DNA of 64,000 bases from Halogranum amylolyticum (lineage in GTDB: Archaea > Halobacteriota > Halobacteria > Halobacteriales > Haloferacaceae). The stretch spans positions 45,760 to 109,759 of the forward strand of contig NZ_FODV01000014.1 of assembly GCF_900110465.1 (NCBI RefSeq). The letters are read 5' to 3'. The position numbers and the translations under genes are program-made. How positions within the stretch are numbered: position 1 is the first letter of the stretch; each line of letters opens with the position of its first letter. The notes under the pieces are model-generated. The model saw only the letters and a program-made list of their open reading frames with translations. It was not told the DNA's origin and did not search any database. Of this stretch, positions 17,257 to 27,496 are shown in pieces.

Positions 17257-18131
17257 AAACTTCTACTCAATTGATAGGATATTCGTGGTTCATCTCGACG
17301 ATGTTTCTGTCGAGGAACTTCAACAAGCACTTGAGAAAGTTGTGGGAAACAAGCCGACACAACGGTTCACGGCACCGAGTGCGGGCGAAAACAGCTTACA
17401 CAAACCGAGCTTGCGGAGTGGTACTGTGTGCAGAGACGAACGGTTTACAGCTGGCTCAAGCGGCTCGCTTTCGAGCAGCTTGAGCAGGCTGTTCAGGACG
17501 ATTCCCGGTCAGTAAGACCACGTAAGATCACCGAGAAGCAACAGAGGAAGTTAGAAAAACACATCGGCAGCCACCAGCTGAAGCAGGAATCGACGCGCCG
17601 GCGTGGACGCCGGCGCTTCTCGACGAATTTCTCGAAGACACGTTCGACGTTGACTACTCAACCCCGAGTTGCCGGCGGTTGATGAAAGAGGCAGGAGTGA
17701 GTTACCAAAAGCCTCGTCGAACAGCAGCAGAAGATGAGCCTGAAGCTCGAGACGCGTCTCATAACGAACTCAAAAGAAGCGACGAGAGAGGGGCGAAACG
17801 GTAGTCTGTTTCGACCAAATCAAGAAACCCGTGCAAGCTGAGCCGCGTGCCGCGTGGTTTTCGTGTGGCACGCATCCGTCGGTCGAACTCTCTGAACAAC
17901 GTGATCGGACGTGTTTGCTGGGCGCGACCACCAGCCCGATGATCGGTTCTTTTCGCGATTCGAAGAATACGCAACCGGCGATCACGCGAAGCAGTTCATT
18001 CTCGTACTGTGTCAATAATTCCAAGAAGATTTGATTATCATACTCTGAACGAAGTTAACGCTGCGATCGATGACGCACTCAACAGAATCTCTGTTCCAGA
18101 TGTGAGCAATTACTTTTGCTAACTACTATAG
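17241..18131 (+). mobile_element. Decayed IS630-family element
   Basis: Imperfect terminal repeats CTATAGTAGGAGTTAG (17241-17256) and CTAACTACTATAG (18119-18131) enclose pieces of an IS630-type transposase in three frames: MVHLDDVSVEELQQALEKVV, RRTVYSWLKRL, STPSCRRLMKEAGVSYQKPR, and a final DDALNRISVPDVSNYF. Frameshifts and a deletion of much of the DDE core make it inactive. The left end lies inside the PIN-domain pseudogene; the sequence right of the element does not continue that gene, so the locus rearranged after insertion. Confidence 0.7.
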
Positions 18132-18151
18132 CTCTTCGACTTGTTGGTTTC

Positions 18152-18493
18152 TTATCTACTCGACTTCGCACATGAGACGAACAGCGCCTCAATCTCCTGC
18201 ATTAGCTGGTCGATATTCCGGTGTTCACTATCGAGTGTCCACGCTAGAAGGTTCTGAACGCTTTCACGGAAAGAACGTTTGACGTCGTTGCGAAGCGAAC
18301 TTGCTCGTGAAACAACCGTTCCGGGAGCGCTGTCTGCAATTCCGAGCTTCAGGAGACTGTAGGCCAGCATCAGCAGGTGCCAGTGCCGACTGGCACCTGC
18401 GCGATGTCTTCGATAAGCGCTGCTGGAGAGAGGGGTGTGAGCCGCCGTCGTATGAGGTCTGGGGAGAGCGCTTCGAACATATTTTCTCTCCAC
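18152..18493 (-). pseudogene. C-terminal remnant of a DDE transposase (IS4/IS701-like)
   Basis: Residues about 38-113 of this frame read HWHLLMLAYSLLKLGIADSA, then VVSRASSLRNDVKRSFRESV, then LLAWTLDSEHRNIDQLMQEI. This matches in style the C-terminal helical region of large haloarchaeal DDE transposases. The first 35 residues are basic and out of frame. No catalytic part is present, so it is inert. It abuts the IS630 remnant, making a small nest of insertion debris. Confidence 0.5.
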
Positions 18494-19453
18494 GCGGTCG
18501 ACAACGATAACTTAGCTAAGAGAGCGCCGTCTCTCGATGTCGGTTCTTAACCGAACACAGATGGACGTAGTCCTGAACTCAATCGTGAACGGTTACGTGG
18601 GGCACGGTCAACAGCGAACCTTCGAGCTCCGAGACAGCAAGTTAAACCGATAGTCCTGACAGATAGAGCCGAATACCGAGCTTCGTCGCCCGCAGAGGGG
18701 TCGCTTCTCGCTCTCCAAACCTAACTCGAAGCAGTTCATAGCACTCCTTCGACAGCGGATTTTCTGAAACAGAATGCTAACAAATCACTCCGCCATGCCC
18801 TTTAGTTCTAATCTGAACAGTGTCGGGGAAGTGACCACAAGCCGCTCTCGTCGGGAATCATCCTTTGTAGGAGACGGTTCTTGCAACCCACCCTGTTGTA
18901 CAGGTCGGTTATCTATTTATAACCATTCAGTTCTGAAAATAAACCAACGCGAATATTTGTTATGGTTTTTTTTTTGAGATCAAGTACGAGCGCTGGGGTG
19001 AGGCCGTCTCACGCGTCGAGGACTGGGACCGCGACGAGTGACTCCGAACGTCTCTAAGAGACCGCCCGACAGAGGCACTACGTTCGAGCTCGTCACTGGG
19101 TTTGGCGGTGAGTCACTTCGTCGGAAAGACGTGACAGAACAGTCGCGGTAACGGTGCGAAAGTACAGTCCCGTGACCGCCCCAAAACTTGTATTGACAGG
19201 CGTTTGTAGTTCATCAACGGAGCCGGGGGAGTCGCGGTCAGCAACCATTACTGGCTTCCTCGGCTTCGTCCGACAGAGTCGACAGAGACCACCGACGCGG
19301 TGCCGTCGTTACAGAGGCCACGGCTCTCGGAAAAAGATGCACAAGAAAGAGAGGAAGCGTCGAACGGATCAGCGTCAGCGACGGTACTGACGGCGACAGC
19401 GTCGACGGTCGTTTCGTTCTACGAGCAACAGTAGCGGGAACTCTGTGTCCGAC
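18494..19453. other. Gene-poor stretch with one gene tail
   Basis: Almost 1 kb without an intact gene. It contains AT-rich sequence around 18900-18975 ending in a run of ten T, and the short gene tail listed at 18976-19041. The frames at 18774-18977 and 19154-19390 have no haloarchaeal composition or known motif. Confidence 0.45.
18976..19041 (+). pseudogene. 3' tail of an unidentified gene
   Basis: Immediately after a ten-T run the plus strand reads EIKYERWGEAVSRVEDWDRD, one more Glu, and TGA. The acidic/aromatic mix and AVSRVEDWDRD helix look like a genuine protein C-terminus, but the 5' part is absent. The parent gene is not recognised. Confidence 0.3.
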
Positions 19454-19905
19454 TCAGGTCGGGTCGAGTTCGTCTAGTCGGTCTCCGAGGACCGTGCGCG
19501 TCGATTCGACGTCGCCACCGGTCCGGACGATCTGGTAGCCCGCGTCGGGAGCCGTGCGTGTCTCCTCCACACTGCTCCGAATGCGGTCGATCAGGACGTC
19601 TGCTGTCAGACAGGCGTCGAGCGTGCGGTCGATCGGAGACTGGACGGCTTCGGGATGCTTCGCCAACGGATCGCTTTCCGACATCGACATCGCCAGGTCG
19701 GCCGGGCCAACGGAGGCAAACCCCAGACTCGGGACAGCGAGGATGTCCTCGATGTTCGCTACGGCCCGCTCGTTTTCGACCATAGTGCCCACGAGGATCT
19801 CTGTGTCCTCACCGGCGATGAGGCTATCGACGTACCTAGCCCACCGACCCGACCGGTCGACTCCTCGGCCACCCATGCCGCCGTCGTACGCGAAGTAGGA
19901 TCCCT
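19454..19905 (-). pseudogene. HpcH/HpaI-family aldolase, C-terminal fragment
   Basis: The frame contains SYFAYDGGMGGRGVDRSGRW, then ILVGTMVENERAVANIEDIL, then SLGFASVGPADLAMSMS. The E-x2-A-V-x-N-I-E-x-IL and G-x-x-G-x-x-DL elements are the C-terminal half of HpcH/HpaI (2-keto-3-deoxy acid) class II aldolases, including the Mg-binding region. A stop codon lies just upstream of SYFAY, so the N-terminal half, with the catalytic histidine, is missing. It is probably inactive and may have belonged to the neighbouring sugar cluster. Confidence 0.65.
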
Positions 19906-20055
19906 AAGACAGCGGAACCCTCATACTCGTCCGGATAGCCAACACGCCCGTCACATCTATCCGTCGACGGCAACCGACGAGCTTCCCGTATCTGACCGTC
20001 GCAGCCGGTTCTGAACAGCGGGACAACTTATCTATCTGTCTAATCAATCCAGTGT

Positions 20056-21318
20056 ATGGAGCAATATAATCAGCTCTACGAACTGTACGAGGAGCACGAT
20101 ACCGACACTCTGCGTGCATTACAGGACCTCGCCGACCTGTTCCCGCTCGTGGAATCGCGTGTCGCGCTCGATCGTTGGAAGGAGATCAACGAGGAACTCG
20201 CCGAAAGGAAAGACGAGATCGAGAACGCGTTTCCCGACGTCGGGGACGTGTTAGCCGACCTCGCAACTCGAGCCCGAGAGGAACAGGCGTTCACCGGACT
20301 CGATCTCTCCAACAAGTACGGTCGGTCTGTGAACGTGTTCGTCCTCGACGTGGACGAGACGTTGCGCTCGACCGGGAGTACCGACAACGAGATTCCCAAC
20401 GATACGCTCAATCTGTTGGCCACGTTCTACGACGAGGGGGTGCCGATCGTCATCTGCACCGGCCAGACGCTCGAGAACGTCAAAGGGTTCGCGATCCAGG
20501 GCTTGGGCAGTGAGATCGTCCATTCGGGGAACCTCGGTATCGTCTACGAGACCGGGACCGGCGTCTTCACGCCAGGGCACGGAGCCCAGACGAAGCAGCT
20601 CCTCTACGAGGATCTGAACGACGACATTCAGGCGGTCTTCGACGACGTCCGTGCACGCGTCCTCTCGCAGGCTCCGGAGCGACTCCGTAAGGGCTGTCAT
20701 CTCCAAGGAAACGAGTTCAACATCACGATGAAGCCCAACTTCGACACGGGTTCGGTCGACGCAGTAGAGATTATCGACGAGGCGTTGGTCTACGAGATCG
20801 ACCTCCTGGCCGACGCGATCTCCACTCTGGACCAGATCGGCGATGTCGACCGGGAGACCACCTCTACGTGGACACGCGCCTACTACGCGGACCAAGACCC
20901 CGAGATCGAGGCAGTCCTCGACCGGGAAGGGGCACTACCCGACGTCTCCGCATCTAAGGTGCCACCAGATCTCGAGGATATGCTCGAACGGATCGATATC
21001 GGTTACTACGAGGGTGATGCGGCCGAGATCGGCAGTCTCGAACTGAGCAAGGTCGTCGGTGTCGAGGCAGCGTTCGACGTACTCGACATCGACGACCCCT
21101 TTGCGATCGTCATGGGCGACTCCAAGAGCGATTTGCGAGTCATGCGGTGGGTGCAGGAACACAACGCGGGGATCGCTGCCGCTCCGGAACACGCTTCGCA
21201 GGCTGTCATCGATCACGTCGAGTCTACCGACGAACTCGTCTTCGAGGAGGGACGTGCCGGTGATATCCTCCGGACAGTGTACGCGCTGAACCGATTCGCG
21301 GACGAATCGCCGTCGTGA
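20056..21318 (+). CDS. HAD-superfamily sugar-phosphate phosphatase-like protein
   Basis: The 420-residue protein has a helical N-terminal region (about 1-85) and then the HAD core: motif I VFVLDVDETLR with nucleophile Asp98, motif II VICTGQT, a lysine in ELSKVVGVEAAF, and motif IV VMGDSKSDLRVM. The large insert between motifs II and III is a C2-type cap as in Cof, mannosyl-phosphoglycerate or trehalose-phosphate phosphatases. A glycosyltransferase gene follows, so a role in making a phosphorylated osmolyte or sugar is plausible. The substrate is unknown. A TATA-like ATAATC lies at about 20065, inside the coding start, so the promoter is more likely near 20030-20045. Confidence 0.7.
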   Translation: MEQYNQLYELYEEHDTDTLRALQDLADLFPLVESRVALDRWKEINEELAERKDEIENAFPDVGDVLADLATRAREEQAFTGLDLSNKYGRSVNVFVLDVDETLRSTGSTDNEIPNDTLNLLATFYDEGVPIVICTGQTLENVKGFAIQGLGSEIVHSGNLGIVYETGTGVFTPGHGAQTKQLLYEDLNDDIQAVFDDVRARVLSQAPERLRKGCHLQGNEFNITMKPNFDTGSVDAVEIIDEALVYEIDLLADAISTLDQIGDVDRETTSTWTRAYYADQDPEIEAVLDREGALPDVSASKVPPDLEDMLERIDIGYYEGDAAEIGSLELSKVVGVEAAFDVLDIDDPFAIVMGDSKSDLRVMRWVQEHNAGIAAAPEHASQAVIDHVESTDELVFEEGRAGDILRTVYALNRFADESPS

Positions 21319-21538
21319 CCGAGCCGTGAGAAGGCAGACGACCGGACCGTGTTCACCCGAACTAGCTTCTTATCCACTTCGTGTTGTCTCCCATCGACCG
21401 AGTGTACTTTCGACGGGACGGACGTCGAGCGTCATCTACGAGAACGCTCTCTCCGTGAGGGCGCACCGCGAACCCATCTCGAGCACCCCAAATCGTAATG
21501 TGTGCCGGTCGAAAAACGACTACTAGTGAACGGGGACC

Positions 21539-22785
21539 ATGTATCACGCATCCACCGAAGAGCAGACTCTGTCAGCGTACGACCCGTATATCACGGACCA
21601 ACAGCGTAACGAGATTCAGGAGACGGCAGCGGGACTCACAGATCTCCGTGTCGCACACGTCAATACGACAGCGAGCGGCGGTGGTGTCGCGGAGATGCTC
21701 CACGGGGTGGTACCGCTCGCGAACGATCTGAACGTTGATACCGACTGGCTGGTAATGGAGGCATCTGAAGACTTCTTCGACGTGACGAAAGCGATGCACA
21801 ACGGGCTTCAGGGTGAGCGTAGCGAGCTCACCGAGGAGATGTGCGAGCTGTATCGGTCCGTTACTGTCCGCAACGCCGAATCTCTGGAGGAGTCGTACGA
21901 CGTACTCATCTTGCACGACCCACAGACGCTCGGGATGGTGCCGACGGTCGCCGAGCGGTTCCCCGAGACGGCGCTCGTCTGGCGTTGTCACATCGACCTC
22001 ACGGACGCCACGCCTGCGTACCTCGAGTTCGCGCAGTCGCACATGGAGCCGATCGACAGCGCGGTGTTCACCCTCCCCGAGTACGGGGAGTCGATCTCGG
22101 GCGTCGAGAAGGTGAGCATCTACCCCGCGATCGACCCGCTGACCGAGAAGAACTGCCCACTGGAGGAACTCACGGGCGAAGCCGCCGAGGCTGCGAACGT
22201 CGAGAGCTATCCGTTCGACGCGACTCGGCCGCTAATGACACAGATCTCGCGGTTCGACCCCTGGAAGGACCCCCAAGGGGTGATCGAAACTTACCAGACC
22301 GTGACCGAGTCGGTTCCCGAAGCCCAGCTCGCGCTCGTCGGTGCGATGCCCGAGGGGATCAGGGTGTTCCGCGAACTGGAGGACGTGGCCGAGGACGATG
22401 ACGACGTTCACCTCCTGACGAACCTGCCCGATGCTGGCATCAACGTCTTGCAGCGAGAGGCCGACGTCGTGCTCCAGAAGTCGTTCCGCGAGGGGTTCGC
22501 GCTGACCGTCTCGGAGCACTGTGGAAACGGACGCCGGTCGTCGGGGCGAACGTCGGTGGCATCCCTCTGCAGATCGACGATGGAGAGAACGGCTATCTGG
22601 TCGATCCGAGCGACATCGCTGCGACCGCCGACCGGGTGACCCAGTTACTCGAGGACGACCAACTGCGACAGCGCCTCGGCGAGCAGGGCCGCGAGACCGT
22701 ACGCGAACAGTTCCTGACTCCGCGTTTAGTCGACGACTTCCTGACGTTACTCGCGGACGTCGCCGGCGCCGACCGGACGGGATAG
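21539..22785 (+). pseudogene. TreT-like trehalose glycosyltransferase (GT4), single-base frameshift
   Basis: Residues 1-325 read as a GT4 enzyme: RVAHVNTTASGGGVAEMLHG, then ALVWRCHIDLTDATP, then TQISRFDPWKDPQGVIETYQ. These match TreT, which makes trehalose from NDP-glucose and glucose. At about 22518 the frame breaks: SEH-CGNGR replaces SEALWKR. The next frame continues perfectly (WKRTPVVGANVGGIPLQIDD, NGYLVDPSDIAATADRV) to TAG at 22785. One missing G explains it; total length would be 415 residues. Either recent inactivation or a sequencing error. Confidence 0.75.
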
Positions 22786-22810
22786 CGCCGGTAAGGGAGC
22801 CAGCCCCGCG

Positions 22811-23437
22811 TTACCCTTCGCCCATCTGGACCATCTTGATGAGCGAATACACCGGGACGCCCTCGATCTCGCTCTGGCCGAGTTTGTCCGTTAGTACCAC
22901 GCCCGCTCGGGGAGTACCACCACTCTCGCGGAGTCTCTCGATGGTCTCTGTCATCGTCTGACCGGTGTCGATGTTGTCGTCAACGATGTAACAATCCCGG
23001 TTCTCTATCGTCGCGAAGTTCTGAGAGAACGAACCGGTGACCGATCCGGTTTCGTCGGCGTTCCACTGGTACTTACTGGGCATGTAGACGCTGAGGTCGG
23101 TGTCGAGTTTCTGGCTGATGACCGTCGCCAGTGGCGCGCCGGACTTGCCGATGCCGACCGTGAGGTCGACGTCTTCGCCCTCCTTCGAGAGCAGGTCCGC
23201 CATGATCGCACCGAGGAGGCTCAACCGGTGGCTGTCGCGCCCGATCGCACTCCAGTCGACGTGGACGTCGACCGGACTTTCGGCGGTCGTTCCTTTCGAC
23301 GGCTGCTCGCTGCTCTGTGCGACGAGCCAGCTCGCTGTCTCACGCGAGACGTTCAGTTCGTCCGCGATCTCTCCCTGTGAGAGACCTTGATTCGTTAGCT
23401 GCTCTGCACTTTCGATGAGTTTGTCGATCGATTTCAT
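22811..23437 (-). CDS. gfcR: GfcR-type transcriptional regulator (HTH plus phosphoribosyltransferase-like domain)
   Basis: The 208-residue protein has an N-terminal helix-turn-helix (LTNQGLSQGEIADELNVSRE) and a PRTase-like domain with VGIGKSGAPLATVIS and the PRPP-loop motif CYIVDDNIDTGQTMTE. This is the GfcR (formerly called PyrE2) architecture, a haloarchaeal activator of glycolytic and fructose catabolism genes. It faces the TreT-like gene tail to tail and is divergent from fbp, so it is well placed to control the surrounding sugar genes. Whether it also controls itself cannot be seen. Confidence 0.85.
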   Translation of the reverse strand: MKSIDKLIESAEQLTNQGLSQGEIADELNVSRETASWLVAQSSEQPSKGTTAESPVDVHVDWSAIGRDSHRLSLLGAIMADLLSKEGEDVDLTVGIGKSGAPLATVISQKLDTDLSVYMPSKYQWNADETGSVTGSFSQNFATIENRDCYIVDDNIDTGQTMTETIERLRESGGTPRAGVVLTDKLGQSEIEGVPVYSLIKMVQMGEG

Positions 23438-23997
23438 TCACCCGTCGATTGAGCACCTGCGAAAATAACTATCGTTTATTTGTACTGTCATATAAGGCGC
23501 GTAATGTCCGACGGTACATTCGGGATGACTGCCGGCATCGCCTCCAGAACGTCGTTAGTAGTACCTCCACGGAAACACGACTACAGCGCGTACAGACGTC
23601 GACAAGTTCGTCGAACGAATAGGAGTGTGAGAACTGGAACGTGACCTAACAGGGATACAGTCGTAACGCTGCTACCGGCCCGAACGCCGTCGTTTTCTAG
23701 AGTCCCGTCCGTGAACGGTTTTACTCGAGTACGGTCGTCACACTGTCGAGGAAACGTACATCCGTGGGTCGAAACCGTCTCACACGGCCACTACACGGCG
23801 TCTGCATGCTACCCGAGTCAAGGGTAACGAACGAGACGCGGTGAGACCTCCACACCGAAACGTCTCTCACACCACGAGAAATCTGTAGGACGAGACGGCA
23901 GACCAGTCACCGATCCGTCTAATCAATACTCTAATGTTGCTTGAATATCGATAGAGTATATGCGAGGTCAGTGTCACACACGACGGAGAGGGTATAC
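23438..23997. other. Divergent promoter region between gfcR and fbp
   Basis: About 560 bases without a supportable gene. AT-rich patches at 23465-23500 (AACTATCGTTTATTTGTAC, then CATATAAGG) suit the gfcR promoter. AATCAATACTCTAATGTTGC and GAGTATATGC near 23923-23965 suit the fbp promoter. No clear palindromic operator was found. Confidence 0.45.
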
Positions 23998-24843
23998 ATG
24001 AACGAACTAGACGGAGTGGTTCAGACGGTCCAGAACACGGCCCACTACGTGAACACGCACCTCGCGGATCACGCCGGGTCCGGCCCAGGAACGAACCCGA
24101 GTGGAGAGGACCAGATCAAGGCTGATATCTGGGCCGACCACCTGTTTTTCGACAAACTCTCGGCGCTCGAGTGTGTCGGCGCGTACGCCAGTGAGGAGCG
24201 CGAGGACGTGGTCGACTGCGGCGATGGCTACAGCATCGCGATCGATCCGCTCGACGGGTCGTCGAACCTGGCCTCGAACAACTCGGTGGGCACTATCGTC
24301 GGCGTCTACGACGCGGAACTGCCGGCGTCCGGTCGGGAACTAGTCGCTTCACTGATGGTACTGTACGGTCCCTACACGACCATGGCCGTCGCCCGCGAGG
24401 ACCGTGAGGTCGTCCAGGAGTTCCTCCTCCGCGACGGGTTCAGTGAACAGTGGGGGACGTTTACCATCCCCGACGAACCGACCGTGATCGGGCTCGCCGG
24501 TAAGACGAGTGAACGTACTGATACGTTCAATGCCCTCGCCAGAGAGTTAGAGCACGACCTGAAGCTTCGCTACGGCGGTGCGACGGTCGCCGACTTAGCA
24601 CAGGTACTGGAGTATGGAGGACTGTTCGGCTACCCGGCGACGACCAGCAACCCCGAGGGGAAACTCAGAGTTCATTTCGAGTCCGCGCCACTGGCGTACC
24701 TCATAGAGGCGGGCGGAGGCGGCTCTACGGACGGACAACAGTCGTTGCTCGACGTCGACCCTGATGGGCTGCATGCGCGAACGCCGACATTCCTCGGCAA
24801 CGAAGAACTCGTCGAACGGGTGGAGAGCGCGTTGAGCGAGTGA
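23998..24843 (+). CDS. fbp: Class I fructose-1,6-bisphosphatase
   Basis: The ATG at 23998 gives 281 residues. The metal-binding signature IDPLDGSSNLASN and upstream ASEEREDV are present, then GTIVGVYD, LMVLYGPYTTMAV and a C-terminal LRVHFESAPLAYLIEAGGG, the class I FBPase substrate-binding block. It hydrolyses fructose-1,6-bisphosphate to fructose-6-phosphate in gluconeogenesis. Together with the aldolase downstream it completes the gluconeogenic step pair, and the adjacent GfcR gene suggests sugar-responsive control. Confidence 0.9.
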   Translation: MNELDGVVQTVQNTAHYVNTHLADHAGSGPGTNPSGEDQIKADIWADHLFFDKLSALECVGAYASEEREDVVDCGDGYSIAIDPLDGSSNLASNNSVGTIVGVYDAELPASGRELVASLMVLYGPYTTMAVAREDREVVQEFLLRDGFSEQWGTFTIPDEPTVIGLAGKTSERTDTFNALARELEHDLKLRYGGATVADLAQVLEYGGLFGYPATTSNPEGKLRVHFESAPLAYLIEAGGGGSTDGQQSLLDVDPDGLHARTPTFLGNEELVERVESALSE

Positions 24844-25814
24844 GTTACGGGTCTCTCCCCTCCCGAGACTCGTTTCTCGAGCCGAGAAGTGTCATAATCC
24901 ATCTAGTTAGTCGACCGAATCCCCCGCAGTCAGCGGTGCGACGTCGGCCGAGAGAGTGGGAGATACTCGTCCGAACTCTCGCTGAAGCGTGTTCTGCTGC
25001 AGGTTACAGTTTCTGCAGATAACATAATTATAGATATCTATATAAAATTTCAAACGTTAATACATATGACGAAAATGCCATTACAGCTGTACGATTGTAA
25101 TTCGCAACGCTCATATTAGCCTCGTATAGTAAATCAGAGTACGAGACGAGGGTTACACACGTATGTTTGTAATGCCCCACCTACATGAATTATTAACTAG
25201 AGTAGTAAATATATACTATAGTTATTTTTATATATTATATATAAATTATAATAAAGTATATAGAGCATATGAATTCGTCTTATAAAGAGGTCCGTCTCGT
25301 TCCTCCGACTTCTTCGGTGTCGTGAATCCACGAGGTGGTCAACGCTCTAGGGACAAAGAGGCTTCCGTGAGAGGTGTAAGTGTGGATATAGACAGCACTG
25401 GTGGTTTTGAATGGCTAGACGCTTAATCCCGACTCCGAGGTCGTCACCTCAACCTCGGTGTCGGACGGGTGGTCACACAGGAGTTAGCTCGTGTCACTGA
25501 CGCCATCGACCGCTGGCGTGGGGCCGGTCGACCGGATACGATGGGTGATGGCGCGTTCGAGAGAAACGCGGTGATTCTAACGGCGTTCGATTACACAGAC
25601 GACAACGACGATCGGGTTCACTTCATTACGTTCTCACGTCTTCGACTGGAGCGGAGGTCGCCAAGAGAAGACCGACGACAAAAGTCGGATCCGACGGGAG
25701 GCTACCGCGCGCTTCCCACGGCCGGCATATATGTGCGTGCCAATACCAACAATATGTCATTTTCCACATGAATTATTACAGAGTCACGTGACACTGTAGT
25801 CGGGGTAATTCACG
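24844..25814. other. AT-rich intergenic region and one doubtful frame
   Basis: 25020-25275 is strikingly AT-rich (long TATA/ATAT runs, e.g. TATATATTATATATAAATT) for a GC-rich genome. 25310-25445 may be old coding debris (a frame reads RERCKCGYRQHWWF). A frame at 25469-25771 holds a protein-like stretch ERNAVILTAFDYTDDNDDRV, but no family is recognised and its start is unclear. 25770-25800 probably contains the aldolase promoter. Confidence 0.4.
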
Positions 25815-26807
25815 ATGTCATTCCACAGCGGTACCGAGCTGGGTGCGGTGTACGACGAGGCGCTCGAAGAGGGGTTCGGTCTCGTCGCGAGCAACATCGC
25901 CGAGCCGAACGTGATGATGGGGCTCATGGAGGGAGCTTCGCAAGTAAACTCCGACTTGCTCTTACAGTTGAGTAGCGGAGCCTGTTCGTTTGCCGGCAAC
26001 GGCGACCCCGTCGCGGGGTTGAAAGCCATGGGTGAATACATCGAGGTCATCGCCGAACAGTACGATGTCGGTGTCTTTCTCAACATGGACCACCAGACCG
26101 ACATGGAGTTCATCGAGAAACAGGTCGAGTTGGACATCCCGTCGTCAATCATGATCGACGCCTCCCACGAACCGTTCGAGGAGAACATCGAGACCAGTCG
26201 CCAAGTGGTCGAGATGATCAACTCTGCCGGCCACGATATCTTGGTCGAGGCCGAACTGGGCCGTATCAAAGGCGTCGAGGACGAAATCGTCTCGGAGAAG
26301 GCGTTCTACACCGACCCCGAGGAGGCGGTCGAGTTCGTCGACCAGACCGGCTGTGACTTGCTCGCGATCTCGGTCGGGACCCAACACGGGGTCGCGAAGG
26401 GGCAGGACCTCGAACTCCGTCCGGATATCGCTCGGGACATCAGACAAGAGCTCCGCGACCACGGTCTCGACACGCCTCTGGTCCTCCACGGTTCGTCGGG
26501 CATCCTCCCCGAACAGCTCCAGCAACTGTTACAGCACGGCATCTGTAAGGTGAACAAAGACACACGGTACCAATACGAGTACACCCGGACGGCGTTCGAT
26601 CTGTACCGTGAGCACACTGACGAACTCGTCCCCCCAGAGGGGGTCGAGGACGACCGCGACGGCTTCTACAACGCCAGCGACTGGTCGCCGAACAAAGACC
26701 ACTTCGACCCTCGTGTGAGTGGGCGCCTCATCCGCGAACGCATCGCCGAGGTCTATGCCGACCTCGCCGAAATCTCCGGGAGCGCTGGAGAGAGCCGCTT
26801 CACGTGA
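25815..26807 (+). CDS. fba: Class II fructose-bisphosphate aldolase
   Basis: The 330-residue protein has the class II aldolase metal and catalytic motifs: VFLNMDHQTD with a zinc-ligand histidine and the catalytic Asp, VEAELGRIKGVEDE, ISVGTQHGV with the second histidine, and LHGSSGI with the third. Haloarchaea use this zinc enzyme for fructose-1,6-bisphosphate cleavage or formation. It lies in the same orientation as fbp, about 970 bases downstream, with its own promoter. The C-terminal acidic tail is haloarchaeal. Confidence 0.9.
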   Translation: MSFHSGTELGAVYDEALEEGFGLVASNIAEPNVMMGLMEGASQVNSDLLLQLSSGACSFAGNGDPVAGLKAMGEYIEVIAEQYDVGVFLNMDHQTDMEFIEKQVELDIPSSIMIDASHEPFEENIETSRQVVEMINSAGHDILVEAELGRIKGVEDEIVSEKAFYTDPEEAVEFVDQTGCDLLAISVGTQHGVAKGQDLELRPDIARDIRQELRDHGLDTPLVLHGSSGILPEQLQQLLQHGICKVNKDTRYQYEYTRTAFDLYREHTDELVPPEGVEDDRDGFYNASDWSPNKDHFDPRVSGRLIRERIAEVYADLAEISGSAGESRFT

Positions 26808-27073
26808 TCAATCGACCGGGCTGCGATCGACGTAGTCTGGCTGGTAACGCTGCCTTCCGGGTCAGCGGACAGGTGTCCACGTGGACGCCAGACGGCGGTC
26901 AGAGGTTGACGGTAGCTGTCCAGCCGGCGGGAATGCGGGAGCCGTCAGGAACAGATTAGTCTCAGAGGGCCTCTACAATCGATTCGTCGGAATCCTTCCA
27001 AGCGAGTTACCACTTCCCTACGAGATGCGACGTTTGGGGTACGTCGGTCGGGCGTTCGTGAAAACGGTAGCCC

Positions 27074-27496
27074 TCAGAACAGACTGTCCGTCGTCACCGC
27101 ACCAACCACGCTGAAGACCGAGGCGACGCTGAGCGCCCGTAACGTAACGTGCAGACGGTCAGTCGGTGAGAGTTCGGCGAGGAAGAGGTCCGGTGCGGTG
27201 ATCGCGAACGCGAGAACCCCCACTGAACCGAACGCGACGATCACCACGGAGATGAATCGGACCGGGATACCGAGGACTGCAGCCTCACGAGCGGGGTCGC
27301 GGCCGTCATCTGCACCGTACAACCCGCCATATCCGATAGTCATGATGGCGCCAACGAGGAACAGACTGTGGAAGACGGTCATGTTCTGAGCTAGCATCCA
27401 CACCTCTTGGGTTACGACGAACGGGCCGGCGAGTAGGAACCCACCGACGATCTGCTGGGCAGTATCAGCGAGTTTGTGCTTCTGGCGTTGCTTCAT
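27074..27496 (-). CDS. DUF2391 integral membrane protein
   Basis: The ATG at 27496 gives 140 residues with four hydrophobic helices: QIVGGFLLAGPFVVTQEVW, FHSLFLVGAIMTIGYGGLY, FISVVIVAFGSVGVLAFAI and LRALSVASVFSVVGAV. The QEVW after helix 1 and ADDGRDP...VLGIPVRF between helices 2 and 3 follow the DUF2391 pattern. The function is unknown. An upstream in-frame start would add an unlikely 14-residue basic leader. Confidence 0.8.
   Translation of the reverse strand: MKQRQKHKLADTAQQIVGGFLLAGPFVVTQEVWMLAQNMTVFHSLFLVGAIMTIGYGGLYGADDGRDPAREAAVLGIPVRFISVVIVAFGSVGVLAFAITAPDLFLAELSPTDRLHVTLRALSVASVFSVVGAVTTDSLF

Noticed and set aside
23438..23997. Possible small RNA or riboswitch ahead of fbp
   Set aside because: Length suggests a regulated leader, but no stable conserved fold or known riboswitch core could be found by eye.
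25020..25275. AT-rich block as a replication origin
   Set aside because: Strongly AT-rich but without nearby Orc1/Cdc6 or inverted origin recognition boxes; probably old intergenic or acquired DNA.
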